DNA from: Vitis vinifera
Taxonomy: Eukaryota; Streptophyta; Magnoliopsida; Vitales; Vitaceae
Direction: 5' to 3'
Assembly (NCBI RefSeq): GCF_030704535.1
Contig: NC_081811.1
Location: forward strand, 12,097,001 to 12,161,000
Length of the DNA: 64,000 nucleotides
Part shown: one piece after another, positions 1 to 10,539 of the stretch
Layout: each line of letters begins with the position of its first letter
Position numbering within the stretch: position 1 is the first letter of the stretch
The notes under the pieces: model-generated
Seen by the model: only the letters and a program-made list of their open reading frames with translations
The model's database searches: none
Told to the model about the DNA's origin: nothing
Position numbers and translations under genes: made by a program

Positions 1-100
1 TGAATGAGAAACACTTGCCTCATATCCTACTTTGCACTCCATTGCCAATTCTAAGGATTCTTAGGTGGTGAAGTTTGGAATCTTTGTTTTTTTCAAAAAT
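1..100. other. Flank left of outer LINE
   Basis: No gene is recognised in these bases. They appear to be the target DNA into which the outer LINE inserted, because the last bases reappear after that element's A-tail. The window starts inside this segment, so nothing more can be said. Confidence 0.4.
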
Positions 101-112
101 TTTCAAGGTTGG
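101..112. repeat. Target-site duplication of outer LINE, left copy
   Basis: TTTCAAGGTTGG is found here and again at 7282-7293, directly after an A-rich tail. LINEs make duplications of about this length. The match is 12 bp, with A/T-rich extension on its left. Confidence 0.6.
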
Positions 113-1542
113 ATGTCTATCCCATATTCCTAGCTATTTCCCCTCTCTGTTCAAGATCCCCTCTTCAGTGGCCAGAAAAATTGAGAAATTACAAAGGGAT
201 TTTCTTTGGTAAAGGGTTAGGGAGAGCAAGAGAGACCATCTTATTAGTTGGGATTTAGTGTGTAAGTCTAAGGTAGAAGGGGGTCTAGGGTTTGCAAAGA
301 TCTCCCTAAGGAATCATGCTCTATTAGGAAAATGGTTATGGAGGCTTTCCTAGGAAAATTTTGGTCTACAACATCAGGTTATTCTAAGCATTTATGGGAC
401 GCATACTAATGTTTGGGATGCCAACACTAATCAAGTGGTCACATCATTGCCCATGGAAGGCCATTGCATAGGTCTTTGGGATTTCACTAGGTACACTCGG
501 TTTGTGGTGGGAGATGAGGCGAGAATCAGTTTTTGGGAAGACTTATGGGCGGGGGGATCAACCTTAGGGTTCTCAATTTTCAGGTTTATTCAGAATTGTT
601 ACAATTAAAAAGCTTCCTATCTCATCAATTCTTGGATCTTCCTATCCTTTCTCTTGGAATTTTAATTTCCATCGTAACCTATTTGATTTTAAGATAGAAG
701 ATCTAAAAAGACTAATGTCCTCTCTTACTTGTTTGCTCTTATCTCCATCCACTCCAAATGCAAGAGCTTGGTCTTCGTCTTCGTCAGGTTTATTTATAGT
801 AAAGTTTTTCTTTGTAATTGTTCAGTCATTTTGACCCAGTTTCTTTCCTCCCTACTAATTTTGTTTGGAAATCTCAAGTCCTTCTTAAGGTCAAGTCCTT
901 TGCTTGTTTAGTGACGCACAAGAAAATAAACACCAATAAAATGTTACAGTTGAGAAGATCCTACAAAGCCTCAGTCTTGATGTTTGTATGTTGTGAATGG
1001 AGTATGGAGAATCTGTAGATCACTTTTGTTTACATTGTCCATTGACTTTGGGGTTGTGGCATAGATTATTTAGATTGACTAACCTGGATTGGGTTCTTCT
1101 TAGGAGTATTTGTGACATGATAACCATTGCATATAAGGGATTGAGAAGCTCTAATAGAAGCTTGGTACTGTGAGAAACTACTTGTCTGGTTTTGATCGGG
1201 GTTGTGTGGTTGGAAAGAAACACTAGGATTTTAAGGATAAGGCGAGAACTTTAGAGATTCTTTGGGATACCATTTATTTCCTTACTTCCTTTTGGGCTTC
1301 TTGCACCACAACTTTTAAGGGCATTCCCATTAATGTGGTTCAACTTGATTGGTTGTCAATGTGTAGATCCAAAGGTGTGGGCTAACAAGGCAAGGTTGTT
1401 ATGTGTACTTTACATATGGTTTATGGTACACCACAAGTGTTTTGATTTACTTAGTATTTTAGAGGTTCCAATTGTTTAGTTCTTTGTTTTTGGGAGGATT
1501 TCCCATTCTTCTTTTGTAATTTTAAAATCCTTATTTAATATA

Positions 1543-1806
1543 TGTGGAAATCTATAGAATCCTTTGATCTTAGGGCCTGGTCAGCTCTAAAGGACCTATA
1601 TCTAGTACATATTAGTTGTTAATATTAGCTAGTAGAATTAGTCAATCAATATACAAGTTAGGATAATTGTAACAGTCAACTTTTGACTTGGATAACTGTA
1701 AATTAGTGATTAGGACAGTTGTAAATTGGTCGTTAACCTCTTAGACACTATTTTATATGTGTATTACTTTTTAATCAAAAGTAAGAATTGTTTTTCCCAA
1801 CCAATA
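1543..1806 (+). repeat. Copia 5' LTR
   Basis: Begins TGTGGAAATCTATAGAATCC and matches 7011-7244, with an extra stretch of about 30 bp compared with the 3' copy. It ends just before the primer-binding site. Shared internal landmarks are CTTAGGGCCTG near the start and AATCAAAAGTAAGAATTG near the end. Confidence 0.85.
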
Positions 1807-1818
1807 TGGTATCAGTGG
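1807..1818 (+). other. Primer-binding site of Copia element
   Basis: TGGTATCAGTGG abuts the 5' LTR. Copia elements usually carry TGGTATCAGAGC, complementary to the 3' end of initiator tRNA-Met. The first nine bases match and the rest has drifted. Confidence 0.75.
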
Positions 1819-1859
1819 CTGGCTAAACAAACCTCCAATCAGACTTTCATAGTCCCTAA

Positions 1860-2680
1860 AGTCTCCAATCAACTCAATAATCCTACTCTCCAAATCACCA
1901 TCCAAAAACTCAATGATCATAATTTTCTTGAATGGTCTCAGTCAACCAAACTCTTTCTATTTAAGCCGAGGGAAGATGGGGTATCTATGTGAGACAATAA
2001 CAGAGCCAAAAACTTCAGATCTTAACTTAGAATCATGGGAAGCTGAAAACTCTTTAATAATATTCTGGTTGTTGAATTCAATGCAACCAGAAATGGCTAA
2101 GACTTTCTTATTTCTCTCTACGGCAAAGGAGATTTGGGATGATGTTACACATAACTATTCAAAGTAAGGAGATGCCACTCAAGCGTTTGAATTGATGAAC
2201 AAGATTCATGCAACCAAACAAAGAGACTTGACAGTCACAACATACTATAATACATTAAAGGCATGATGGCATGAGGTGGACATTTATCAACATATTGAAA
2301 TGGAATCACCAAAGGATGTTGCAAAGCTTGTTGATTTATTTGAAAGACAAAGGATCTTTGAATTCCTTGCTAGCTTGAATTCAGATCAAGTAAGAAGTTG
2401 AATCCTTGGAAAAGTTCCCCTTCCTTCCTTGAATGAAAGGTGTTCCCTTGTGCATAGTGAAGAATCCAGAATTAGCGTCATGATGAAAACACCATCTCAT
2501 GATAATTCTGCTCAAATGGTGGTTGTGGAGAACAATTCAAACACAATCAAGGGAGAGGAAAAAGATATAAGATGGTGTGACTATAGCAAAAGACCCAAAC
2601 ATACAAGAGAGACATGTTGGAAACTGCATGGAAGGCCACAACAAGGGAACAAGAATGTAAAATTATCCAAGCCCGACAGG
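1860..2680 (+). pseudogene. Copia gag remnant
   Basis: Broken frames read as Copia gag: the N-terminal part has NDHNFLEWSQSTKLFLF near 1905-1965, and the central part follows through several stops. The nucleocapsid zinc knuckle is at about 2575-2635, reading CDYSKRPKHTRETCWKLHG. The second cysteine of the CX2CX4HX4C knuckle is serine, so zinc binding would be impaired. An in-frame TAG and several frameshifts precede the segment from 2429. This is a dead structural-protein gene. Confidence 0.75.
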
Positions 2681-2859
2681 AGTTTTCAAGTTGAGATAGT
2701 ATCAGGCCTCACCTTTGTTGCTAATGGATCCATATCAGCTGATGAGAATCTACCTTTTATGAAGGAACAACTTGATCTTTTGTATAAGATCATGGGAAAA
2801 GCAGAGGTTACTCCCACTTCTACTTCTTGTGCTTTTGCACAATCAAGTACACTCCATAA

Positions 2860-3320
2860 AGCTCTTACAACCTGTATTGTATATAATTCTAACTCTTGGA
2901 TCATTGATTCAGGAGCTAGTGATCAAATGACCAAAGAATCCAATTTTTTCTTGTTGTATATACCCTGTTTTGGCAAACAAAAGGTGTAGGTTGCTTCTTA
3001 CTTCAGTTAGTGGTAAAGGAAATGTGCCTCTTTCACCAAAGATTACCCTCACTTCTATACTATATGTCCCAAAAATGTCTTGTAACCTTTTGTCAATTAG
3101 CAAACTTACAAAAACCTGCTTCAGTAACCTTTTTCCCAAATTATTGTGTTTCCCAGGACCTCACTTCAGGGAAGATGATTGGCTGTACTAAGGAGAGAAA
3201 TGGCCTATACTACCTAGACACTGAGGAAGGGGGAACAATTTGGGCTTATCAAATAAAGGGGACCACTGAAAGATTTCTTGAATGTTATTGGCTGATGCAT
3301 ACGAGAGATTAGGACGTCCA
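2860..3320 (+). pseudogene. Copia protease remnant and gag-pre-integrase
   Basis: WIIDSGASDQM at 2897-2929 keeps the D-S-G active-site triplet of the retroviral-type aspartic protease. Downstream, in another frame, SILYVPKMSCNLLSISKLT (about 3050-3110) is the usual end of the protease region. A zinc-binding pre-integrase trace follows to about 3420. Frameshifts near 2985 and 3120 break it. Confidence 0.75.
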
Positions 3321-3473
3321 AGTTTCACTTACCAACAACGGTTGTATCCTAAACTTTGTATCAACCTAGATAACTCTAAGTTCAAGTGTGAAGTGTGTGA
3401 ATTGGCAAAAAACCATTAGCTTCCCTGTCCTTTAAGTAATAATAGAAGTGAAGTTCCTTTCTCTATTATACAT

Positions 3474-4215
3474 ATGGATGTGTGGGGACCTTCAAAGGTA
3501 AATTGTCTTTCTGGAGCTAGGTGGTTTATTAGTTTTATCAACAATTGCAGCAGGACTACTTGGGTGTATCTATTAAAGGGGAAATCTGAAACTATTCCCA
3601 TCTTGCAAAAATTCTACAAAATGGTACAAACACAATTTGGTGTCCAAGTACGAGTGATTAGATCTAATAATGGAACTGAGTACTTCAATGAAAGTCTAAG
3701 TACGTTTTTCACTCAAAATGGCATTATCCACAAATCTACATGTGTGGATACCCCTCAACAAAATTTTGTGGTTGAACAAAAGAATAGACATCTCCTTGAA
3801 GTAGCTTGAGCACTTGTGTTTGCAAGAAATGTTCCAATGACTTTTTTGGGGGGTATTATCCTTACCACAACCTATTTAATAAATTGTATGCCTTCAAAAC
3901 TCCCATTGAAACCTTGAAAAATTATTTTTCCCATATACCATGGCTTGGGACTCTCTCTTCAAAAGTGTTTGGATGCACTGTTTTTGTTCATATCCCAAGT
4001 AAAGGCAGATCTAAACTTGATCCTAGAGCTACTAAATGTATCTTCTTAGGTTACTCTCCCACTCAAAAGGGTTATAAATGCTTCCATCCTCCTTCTCGAA
4101 AGAAATTCGTTACAATGGATGTTAACTTCTTTGAGGACCAGCCTTATTATCAAAAGACTAATCTTCAGGAGGAGAAATTGGAAATGGAAGATCATTCCCA
4201 AGACTGGTCCCTACC
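3474..4215 (+). pseudogene. Copia integrase remnant
   Basis: The DDE core is recognisable: MDVWGPS at 3474 supplies the first Asp. The segment VIRSNNGTEY near 3655 has Asn where the second catalytic Asp belongs. The segment around VVEQKNRHLLEVA near 3770-3808 keeps the Glu. A stop follows at 3808. The C-terminal part (FGCTVFVHIP, LDPRATKCIFLGYSPTQKGYKC) continues in another frame to about 4180. Loss of the second Asp alone would kill catalysis. Confidence 0.8.
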
Positions 4216-4458
4216 TTTGCAAATGCCTACTTAGGTGGGTGAGAGAAATGGAATTCAGGAGGTGCCTAAAAACTCAGATCTACGAAATCGGGGGAAACCT
4301 CAAGATTCAGAGTTGTTTGTTTACTCAAGAAACTAGGCTGGAACAAGGTCAAGATCCTCTTAAGCACAATCAATCATTGACCCTAGAAAAAGGTACGTCT
4401 ACTAATTCTCTTGATTCTATGATTTTAAATCCTCCCAATATTGTCCAAGCGGTTGATA

Positions 4459-4473
4459 CTTATCTAGACATTC
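4459..4473. repeat. Target-site duplication of inner LINE, left copy
   Basis: CTTATCTAGACATTC, matched with one mismatch by CTTATCTACACATTC at 5372-5386 just after the A-tail. Confidence 0.75.
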
Positions 4474-5371
4474 AGAAGCTTGGAAGGAGGGTGGGGAGAT
4501 GGGTTGTTGGAGTCCTCACTTCTCAAGACGCCTTAATGATTGGGAGATGAGAGAGGTGGAGTCCTCACTTCTTAAGACGCCTTAATGATTGGGAGATGAG
4601 AGAGGTGGATTTTTTGTTTCGGAAGCTTCAACCTTTGGTTGTTAGAAGATCTGTGGAGAACACTTTGAGCTAGAGAGAAAGTAGGAATGGTTGTTTTTTT
4701 GTTAGTTCCCTCTACCGTTCCTACACAGGGGCTTCTAGTGATTCTTTCCCTTGGTGCATTATTTGGAGGTCTTTGGCCTCCAGTGAGAGTGAATATTTTT
4801 GCTTGGAAAGCGTCTTGGAATAGAATTTTGACTATTGACCAATTGAAAGGAAGGGGATGGAATTTTTCAAATAGATGTTTCTTATGTAAAGAAGAAGATG
4901 AAATCAATGACCATCTTTTTCTGTTTTGTAACAAGGTTAGCATATTATGGAATCTAATATTCTCCCTTTTCGGTGTGCATTGGGTTTTGCATTCCACCAT
5001 GAGGGGAAACTTGCTTGGGTGGAATGGAGCTTTTGTGGGTAAAAGAAGGGAGAAGGCGTGGAGGGCTGCCCCTTTATGCCTAATGTGGACTTTATGGAAG
5101 GAAAGGAATGGGAGAGCATTCAACGATGTTAAATGGGCCAAACAAGCTATCAAATTTTCTTTTTTGTATAATTTTATGAATTGGGCTAGGGCATATATAG
5201 AGAATCACATTTTGTCTTTGGTTGACTTTATAGATTGGTTGTTTGTTAAGTAAGGGATTGGCTCTTTTGTCTTTGTGTTGTCTAGTTTTTTGGGCATTTA
5301 GTGTATACTTCGTGTGCATTGTTTTCTTCGTTTCTAATACATGCTCTTATTTACCTATCCAAAAAAAAACC
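4474..5371 (+). mobile_element. Second, 5'-truncated LINE nested in the Copia element
   Basis: About 900 bp of LINE 3' end lies between the Copia integrase and RT. An open segment at 4687-5253 encodes the zf-RVT domain: VNIFAWKASWNRILTIDQL, then the Cys/His cluster CFLCKEEDEINDHLFLFC, and the tail WTLWKERNGRAFND. The element ends with a short 3'UTR and a run of nine A at 5361-5369. Flanking direct repeats of 15 bp with one mismatch (4459-4473 and 5372-5386) are a LINE target-site duplication. The sequence is cleaner than the outer LINE, in keeping with a later insertion. Confidence 0.85.
4512..4609 (+). repeat. 49-bp tandem duplication
   Basis: Two adjacent 49-bp units (4512-4560 and 4561-4609) differ at one base. 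They lie about 40 bp inside the 5' truncation point of the inner LINE. Confidence 0.9.
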
Positions 5372-5386
5372 CTTATCTACACATTC
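5372..5386. repeat. Target-site duplication of inner LINE, right copy
   Basis: CTTATCTACACATTC directly follows the A-tail of the inner LINE. It pairs with 4459-4473. Confidence 0.75.
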
Positions 5387-5489
5387 CTATAGCCATCAGA
5401 AATGGTGTTAAGAATTGTTTCAAATATCCTTTGTCAAATTTTTCATCTTATCACAGGATGAACAACAGCTATAAGACCTTTACTACAAA

Positions 5490-6360
5490 CTTGGATTCAA
5501 GTTCAGTCCCAAAAAATATACAAGAAGCACTTGTTGACCCCAAGTGGAAGGAGGCAATAGATGAAGAAATGAAGGCCATGTATAAGAATGATATGTGGGA
5601 TATAGTTGATTTACCTAAAGGAAAGCATCCGATTGGATGTAAGTGGGTGTTATTATCAAGTACAAAGCGGATGGCTCTATAGAGAGGTATAAAGCAAGAT
5701 TGGTCGCCAAGGGGTACACTCAAACCTATAGGATTGACTACCAAGAGACCTTTGCACTTGTTGCAAAGGTGAACTCCATCAGAATCCTACTATCTCTTGC
5801 GGCAAATAGCGATTGGTCACTTCAACAATTCGATGTAAAAAATGCTTTTCTTCATGGGAACTAGGAAGAAGTCTTTATGGATGTACTTCATGGATTCAAG
5901 GGGCAGTTTAAGAATGGGAAGGTGTGTAAGTTGAGCAAGTCATTATATGGCTTGAAACAGTTCTCAAGGGCTTGGTTTAAAATATTTTCTTGGCCCTTGT
6001 GGGGTTTGGATATTAGCAAAGCCAAGGTTACTATGCTTATTGTCTATATGGATAACATTATGGTCATTGGGGATGATTTTGAGGAAATACAAAATTTGAA
6101 AGGTAAATTAGGCAAGGAATTTGAAATTAAAGACTTGGGAAATCTTAAATATTTCCTTGGTATTAAAGTTGTACGATTAAAAGAGGGAATATATGTGCCT
6201 CAAAGAAAGTACAATCTTGATCTTCTTCTAGAAGAAAGCAGAAAATCAGGGTGTAAGCCTTCAAATACACCTATAAATCATAATCATAAGCTAAGGATAA
6301 AGTTAGACGGAGTACCAGTTGATAAAAGAGATATTAAAGGCTTGCTGGCAAGTTGATATA
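5490..6360 (+). pseudogene. Copia reverse transcriptase remnant
   Basis: The RT starts with ALVDPKWKEAIDEEMKAM (about 5528-5580) and continues in another frame with [21 protein letters not shown] and [11 protein letters not shown] before a stop at 5862. Then come VCKLSKSLYGLKQFSRAWF and, after a loss of roughly 40 codons, VYMDNIMVIGDDFEEI near 6043. The Copia active-site YVDD box is therefore YMDN, with one catalytic Asp replaced. LGIKVVRLKEGIY and the connection domain follow. Confidence 0.82.
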
Positions 6361-7003
6361 CCTATCTCATACAAGGCTTGACATTGCATATGTTGTTGGT
6401 GTTGTGAGTCAATTCATACATGCTCCCTTAGAAGATCACTTAGAAGCTATAATAAGGATATTGAGATATCTGAAGGCTACTCCAAGCATGGGATTGTTAT
6501 TCTCTAAAAACAGTCACATACAAGTAGAGAGGCTCACATTGATGCTAATTATGTTGGATCTATAATTGGCAGGAGATCTACTTAAGGGTATTGCACCATT
6601 GTAGGAGGCAACTTGGTGACTTGGAGGAGTAAAAAAACTTGTAGTTGCTAAGTCAAATGTTAAGGCTAAATACCAAGCTATGGCCCTAGGTATTTGTAAA
6701 CTCATGTGGATCAAGACTTTACTAAAAGAATTACAAGTAGATGTTGAAGAACCCATGAGGCTATATTGCGACAATAAGGCAGCCATAAGCATCGCACATA
6801 ACCTAATTCAACACGACCGCACTAAACATGTTGAAGTAAATAGACGCTTCATCAAAGAAAAAATTGATGACGGTCTCATTTGCACTCCTTTTGTCTCATC
6901 TAAATTGCAGTTGGCTGACATATTCACAAAAGGAGTGTCTAATCCAAGCTTGAACTCAGTGACATGCAAGATAGGAATGAAGAATATCTTTGAACCAACT
7001 TGA
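6353..7003 (+). pseudogene. Copia RNase H remnant
   Basis: Fragments in several frames: YLSHTRLDIAYVVGVVSQF from 6356, LEAIIRILRYLKATPSMGLL, then 6680-7003 with LYCDNKAAISIAHN, HVEVNRRFIKEKI and LADIFTKG. These are the standard C-terminal Copia RNase H blocks, with Asp in YCDNKA retained. The frame ends at a TGA (7001-7003) in the polypurine tract, as in intact elements. Confidence 0.8.
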
Positions 7004-7010
7004 AGGGGAG

Positions 7011-7244
7011 TGTTGGAGATCAATAGAATCCTCTGATCTTAGGGCCTGATCAGCTCTAAGGACTTATATTTGGTATATATTAGTTTTTAATATTAGCTAG
7101 TAGAATTGGTCAATCAATGTACAAATTAGGATAACAGTCAACTATTGAATAAGACGCTATAAATTAGGTGTCAGCCTCTTAGACACAATTATATATGTAT
7201 ACTACTTTTTAATCAAAAGTAAGAATTGTTTTTCCCAACCAATA
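7011..7244 (+). repeat. Copia 3' LTR
   Basis: Starts TGTTGGAGATCAATAGAATCC right after the polypurine tract. It matches 1543-1806 with substitutions and a gap of about 30 bp. Divergence of well over 5% by eye makes this an old insertion. Confidence 0.85.
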
Positions 7245-7281
7245 ATATATTACATTGTTGCTTCTCATAAATAAAAAAAAA

Positions 7282-7293
7282 TTTCAAGGTTGG
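7282..7293. repeat. Target-site duplication of outer LINE, right copy
   Basis: TTTCAAGGTTGG follows the LINE A-tail directly and matches 101-112. Confidence 0.6.
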
Positions 7294-8208
7294 GAGGTAG
7301 AAATGGTGGAAGCATTCCTTAAGTTGGTTTGGAGATTGTTCTCAGTAAAAACCTAATTTTATTTTGGTATCAGCTTTTAGAGGTCCTTTTTCTAGTCAAA
7401 GTCGTTGTGAAAAACCGAAGAAAGGCTTAGAGGTTTGCCCCGTTTTGGATCACTTGTTAGGAGAGAAGTTGAAGATTTTTCGAAGGCTCAAAGCAGTGAC
7501 TCAATCATTAAAGGATTCTTTTAGACGAACATTGTTTCTTTGGTCCAGATTTTGTCTGGAAGCAGGCTGCTCATCCATTCTAGATTTGTGGATTGGGTGG
7601 GCTTGCATCGATGTATTCACTTTTCTTGTTTCTTATCCTTTGTGTACTTCCTATGTACTTGGGTTCCTCCCCCTTTTTGATCAGCCCTTCTTTATCAATT
7701 GTTCGTTTGCAAAAAACTTACAATTGCTTTAGGAAAGAAACCTCCTGCGATCTCCTGTCTTTTGAATGCAGCTAGTCATTATTTATTTCAATCTTTTGTT
7801 GGTTACCATGAAGAACATTTTCTGGTTGTGATCTTATGCAATGATCATTTTAGCAGCAATGAAGATGAGTCAAATGAGAAACGGATTCCTGCAAAAAAGA
7901 AAAAAAGAAAAAGAAAACAACCATGTGTGAACCCTAAGTAGCATCGAGATGCCCATGTTTTCTTTCCTTCCCTCTACTTTCTCGACTAGCAAACAGATCA
8001 TAACTAGACTTACATTCCAAGGTTCTAAGTTTCCGAGTCTGTAACCTGTCTCATCAAAACAAAACCAAACAGCAGAACCTTGAAAACTCAAAATGAACGT
8101 AGAAATCTAGACCCTTTCCAACTATAAAAAAAAAAATTATTGACGTCATTTCTCTTTTTGTAGGTGTTGAATTTGTGCTAATCCACTTCATTGTTTCTTT
8201 TGATCCAG
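7294..8208. other. Region without a recognised gene
   Basis: Ordinary unique-looking sequence. A frame over 7699-7941 ends in a lysine/arginine-rich tail (KKKKRKRK), and an open frame spans 7364-7732. Neither resembles a family I know. A candidate 3' splice site (TTTTGATCCAG) closes the stretch at 8208, so some of it may be exon or intron of the gene whose last exon follows. Confidence 0.3.
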
Positions 8209-8508
8209 GTTATCGTTTATGCAGCGCTGTATCTGAAACTGAAAAGGAATCCAAATTCACAAGAGAGAAACCCAGAGAAAAATGCAGCAAGAATATTGAA
8301 TATTTTGGAGCCTGAGAAAAGTGGAAAGATAACAAGAGAATCATGCATCCAGTTTCTGTCAAAATGGAATGAAGATGTGGAAGACCTCATCTTCATGAAG
8401 CCTCTGCATGTAAGAATAGGGTTGGAGTCTCTTAGCCACCCAAAAGCCGAAAACGCCAAAGAGACGGTGTTAACTGAAACCTCCATCCAGGTCAATGTAT
8501 TCCTTTAG
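8209..8508 (+). CDS. Possible last exon of an unknown gene
   Basis: An open frame of 99 codons follows a good acceptor (pyrimidine-rich tract, then TTTTGATCCAG) and ends in TAG at 8508. The product is hydrophilic with a short hydrophobic start (VIVYAALYLKL). It contains ILNILEPEKSGKITRESC, which faintly resembles a calcium-binding loop; that is not enough to assign an EF-hand. Composition is less AT-rich than the surroundings, and the opposite strand is also partly open (8217-8495). No upstream exons could be fixed, so this may be a gene end, a pseudogene or chance. Family not recognised. Confidence 0.35.
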   Translation, partial: VIVYAALYLKLKRNPNSQERNPEKNAARILNILEPEKSGKITRESCIQFLSKWNEDVEDLIFMKPLHVRIGLESLSHPKAENAKETVLTETSIQVNVFL

Positions 8509-10500
8509 CTCCTAATTGCAGCAGCTGCTCATCTTCAATTTTGGTGATATTCCTTTTTCTTGGTGTTGTAACTTATTCCTCCATAGGAGGCAGTGACTCC
8601 TTTCTTTTAGGGTTTAGATTTGGTATATGGGAATAAGCATAGGAATAGGGTAGGAATGAAGGTGAATTGTAATAGCATATAGAATAGATGAATCAAAATT
8701 CTAATGAGAGCAAGATTTGGTTTTCATCACAATGAATTTTTAATTATTATTCCCATTGTAAAAAACAAAACAATTCAAATGCATTAATAAATGAGAAATC
8801 AAATTGATTTTTTATTCTTATTAAAATTTTGATAGAATTGAGTTTTACTTCCTATGAGAATAAATTCTTGATTTGTTATTGTCATTTCTATTAAAGTAGT
8901 GATAAATAGAAAATTATACAAATTTTTCCTTATTTTTTATTTCATTTTTTATAAGAATATAAGAGTTTGTTTGGTAATTGTTTTTTAAAACTATTTGAAA
9001 AATAGTTTTTAAGAAAAAAATTTGAAAATTGTTCACTAAAATTTTGTAAAACAAAAATTTATTTAGAAATCTAAAATATTTTTAATCTATTTTTAATATT
9101 TTTAAATATGTCTTAAAAATAATTTTTATGTTTAATGTTTTATTTTAAATTATTCTATATGTTATATAATTATTTTTTAAAACAATTTTTAGAAAATAAA
9201 TGAAAAATAATTAAAAGATGTTCTTTAAAAAATTCTTAATGGTTTTATTTTTGCATTTGTAATTTTGATTATGCCAAGCGAAATAATACAAAGGAGTTGA
9301 GTTGTTGTCCTCCTTTTAATTAAATATTTTATTATTAATATATTGTTTGGATATTTATTATTATTATTATTAGTAACGAGGCAAATCCTATATCAAATGC
9401 AAAAGGGTTTTGAAATTTGCTTTAAAAAGATAATGGTTTTTAAAAATTTATTAAAAAATTTAGGTATTAAAATTTTATTATTATTTCAAATTTTAAAAGT
9501 AATTTTTAAGCAGGTAAAATAATAAAGTCTATCATTATTACATAAAAATTATTATATTTTATATAAAAGTTATTTTTCTATCTTTATTTTTTAAAAATAG
9601 AAAATAATAAATATATCTAAATAAATATTAAAATATTTATTTTTAAAAATTTTTAAATATGAAAATAAAATATTTTAATAATTTTAAAAAATATGATTAA
9701 TTTTCATAAAATGTTTTCCGGCCTTTTGAGAATTACTATTGAATATATTTGTATATTATTATTTTTTTTTCTAAAAATAATTCTCATTTTGGTTTCAAAC
9801 CCAATAACAGTGAATTAGTTGAGAAAATTATACTCTTTTTTTTTTTCTTTCATTCCAAAATCATTGAACAAACTCGTTGATGGCACAGAGATAACCTACG
9901 GAAGTAATGTCCTACTATTTTATTCATCAAACAAATCAATTATATGAAATTGATTTCCTGCGGCATTTTGTAAAATGAAATTAAAAAAAAACGAATATAA
10001 AATAGAATAATATAAAATATTAAAAATATAATAATAAAAAGGATATAAATAATACAAAATAAAAATGATTTAAAAATATTGGAATTTGATAAAAACAAAT
10101 TAATAGTAAATATGAGAAAAAAGGAAAACTCGCAAAAAAGAGTAAAAATTTTAAAATATCTTCAAATTTATGAAAACATAAAAATATTGAAATTTTTTAA
10201 AAACAAATTGATATCATAGATGTGGATAGAGGCTGTAACATAAGGGTTTTTCCTAAGAGGTGAATCATATACTTCTTTTGGGACAAATGTAGCCCATAAT
10301 TAGTGCGTTAGACTTCTATCCTAAGAAAATAGTTGATTTTGTCAAAATCCTTAAAGAGAGAAAATAACATTAAGGTGAGAAATCAAATGGGTTAATTTTG
10401 AACTATTACTTTCCGTTATAATAATATTATCCACATAGACTAAAGCAACGACACTAGACTTAAGATGTAAAACCAAGTTGAAGTAAAAAAGACTTTAACC
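8509..10500. other. AT-rich intergenic region
   Basis: No gene seen. From about 8640 the sequence is very AT-rich with long A and T runs. Segments such as GAGTTTGTTTGGTAATTG (near 8965) resemble ends of MITE-like elements, but no partner end was found. A dispersed repeat copy lies at about 9985-10225. Confidence 0.5.
9985..10225 (+). repeat. Dispersed AT-rich repeat, copy 1
   Basis: Matches 13290-13450 and 13630-13715 in the same order. Shared landmarks are ATTGGAATTTGAT, AAATTAATAGTAAATATGA, TAAAAATTTTAAAATAT and CTTCAAATTTATGAAAACAT. Unknown family. Confidence 0.5.
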
Positions 10501-10539
10501 TTTTAAACCAAGCTCGAAGGACTTGTTTCAAGTCATATC

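Larger units (their letters stand above)
1543..7244 (+). mobile_element. Copia (Ty1) LTR retrotransposon, degenerate, with nested LINE
   Basis: A full-span element with two LTRs (1543-1806 and 7011-7244), a tRNA-Met-type primer site and a polypurine tract TTGAAGGGGAG at 7000-7010. The gene order is gag, protease, integrase, RT, RNase H, as expected for Copia. Candidate 5-bp target duplication ATATA lies at 1538-1542 and 7245-7249. It requires the LTRs to end in TA rather than the usual CA, and the context is low-complexity, so it is tentative. Every domain carries stops or frameshifts, so the element cannot move by itself. It inserted into the 3'UTR of the outer LINE and later received the inner LINE (4474-5371). 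Confidence 0.88.
113..7281 (+). mobile_element. 5'-truncated LINE (non-LTR retrotransposon), split by a Copia element
   Basis: Only the 3' end of a plant L1-type ORF2 remains. From about 120 the broken frames read as the post-RT region ([16 protein letters not shown], then RNHALLGKWLWRL near 310, then FWEDLWAGG near 530). The zinc-binding zf-RVT domain follows at about 820-1075 (PTNFVWKSQ, LQLRRSYKA, DHFCLHCPLTLGLWHRLF). Frameshifts and stops break it throughout. The 3'UTR runs to 1542, is interrupted by the Copia element at 1543-7244, and resumes at about 7245-7281, ending in CTTCTCATAAATA plus an A-tail. Flanking duplications at 101-112 and 7282-7293 support one insertion event. Non-functional. 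The family assignment is secure; the exact 5' end is less so. Confidence 0.8.

Noticed and set aside
4572..5153. 193-codon minus-strand frame
   Set aside because: Antisense shadow of the inner LINE zf-RVT segment, which reads clearly on the plus strand.
8960..9250. Possible MITE starting GAGTTTGTTTGGTAATTG
   Set aside because: No matching inverted end or target duplication could be found in the AT-rich sequence.
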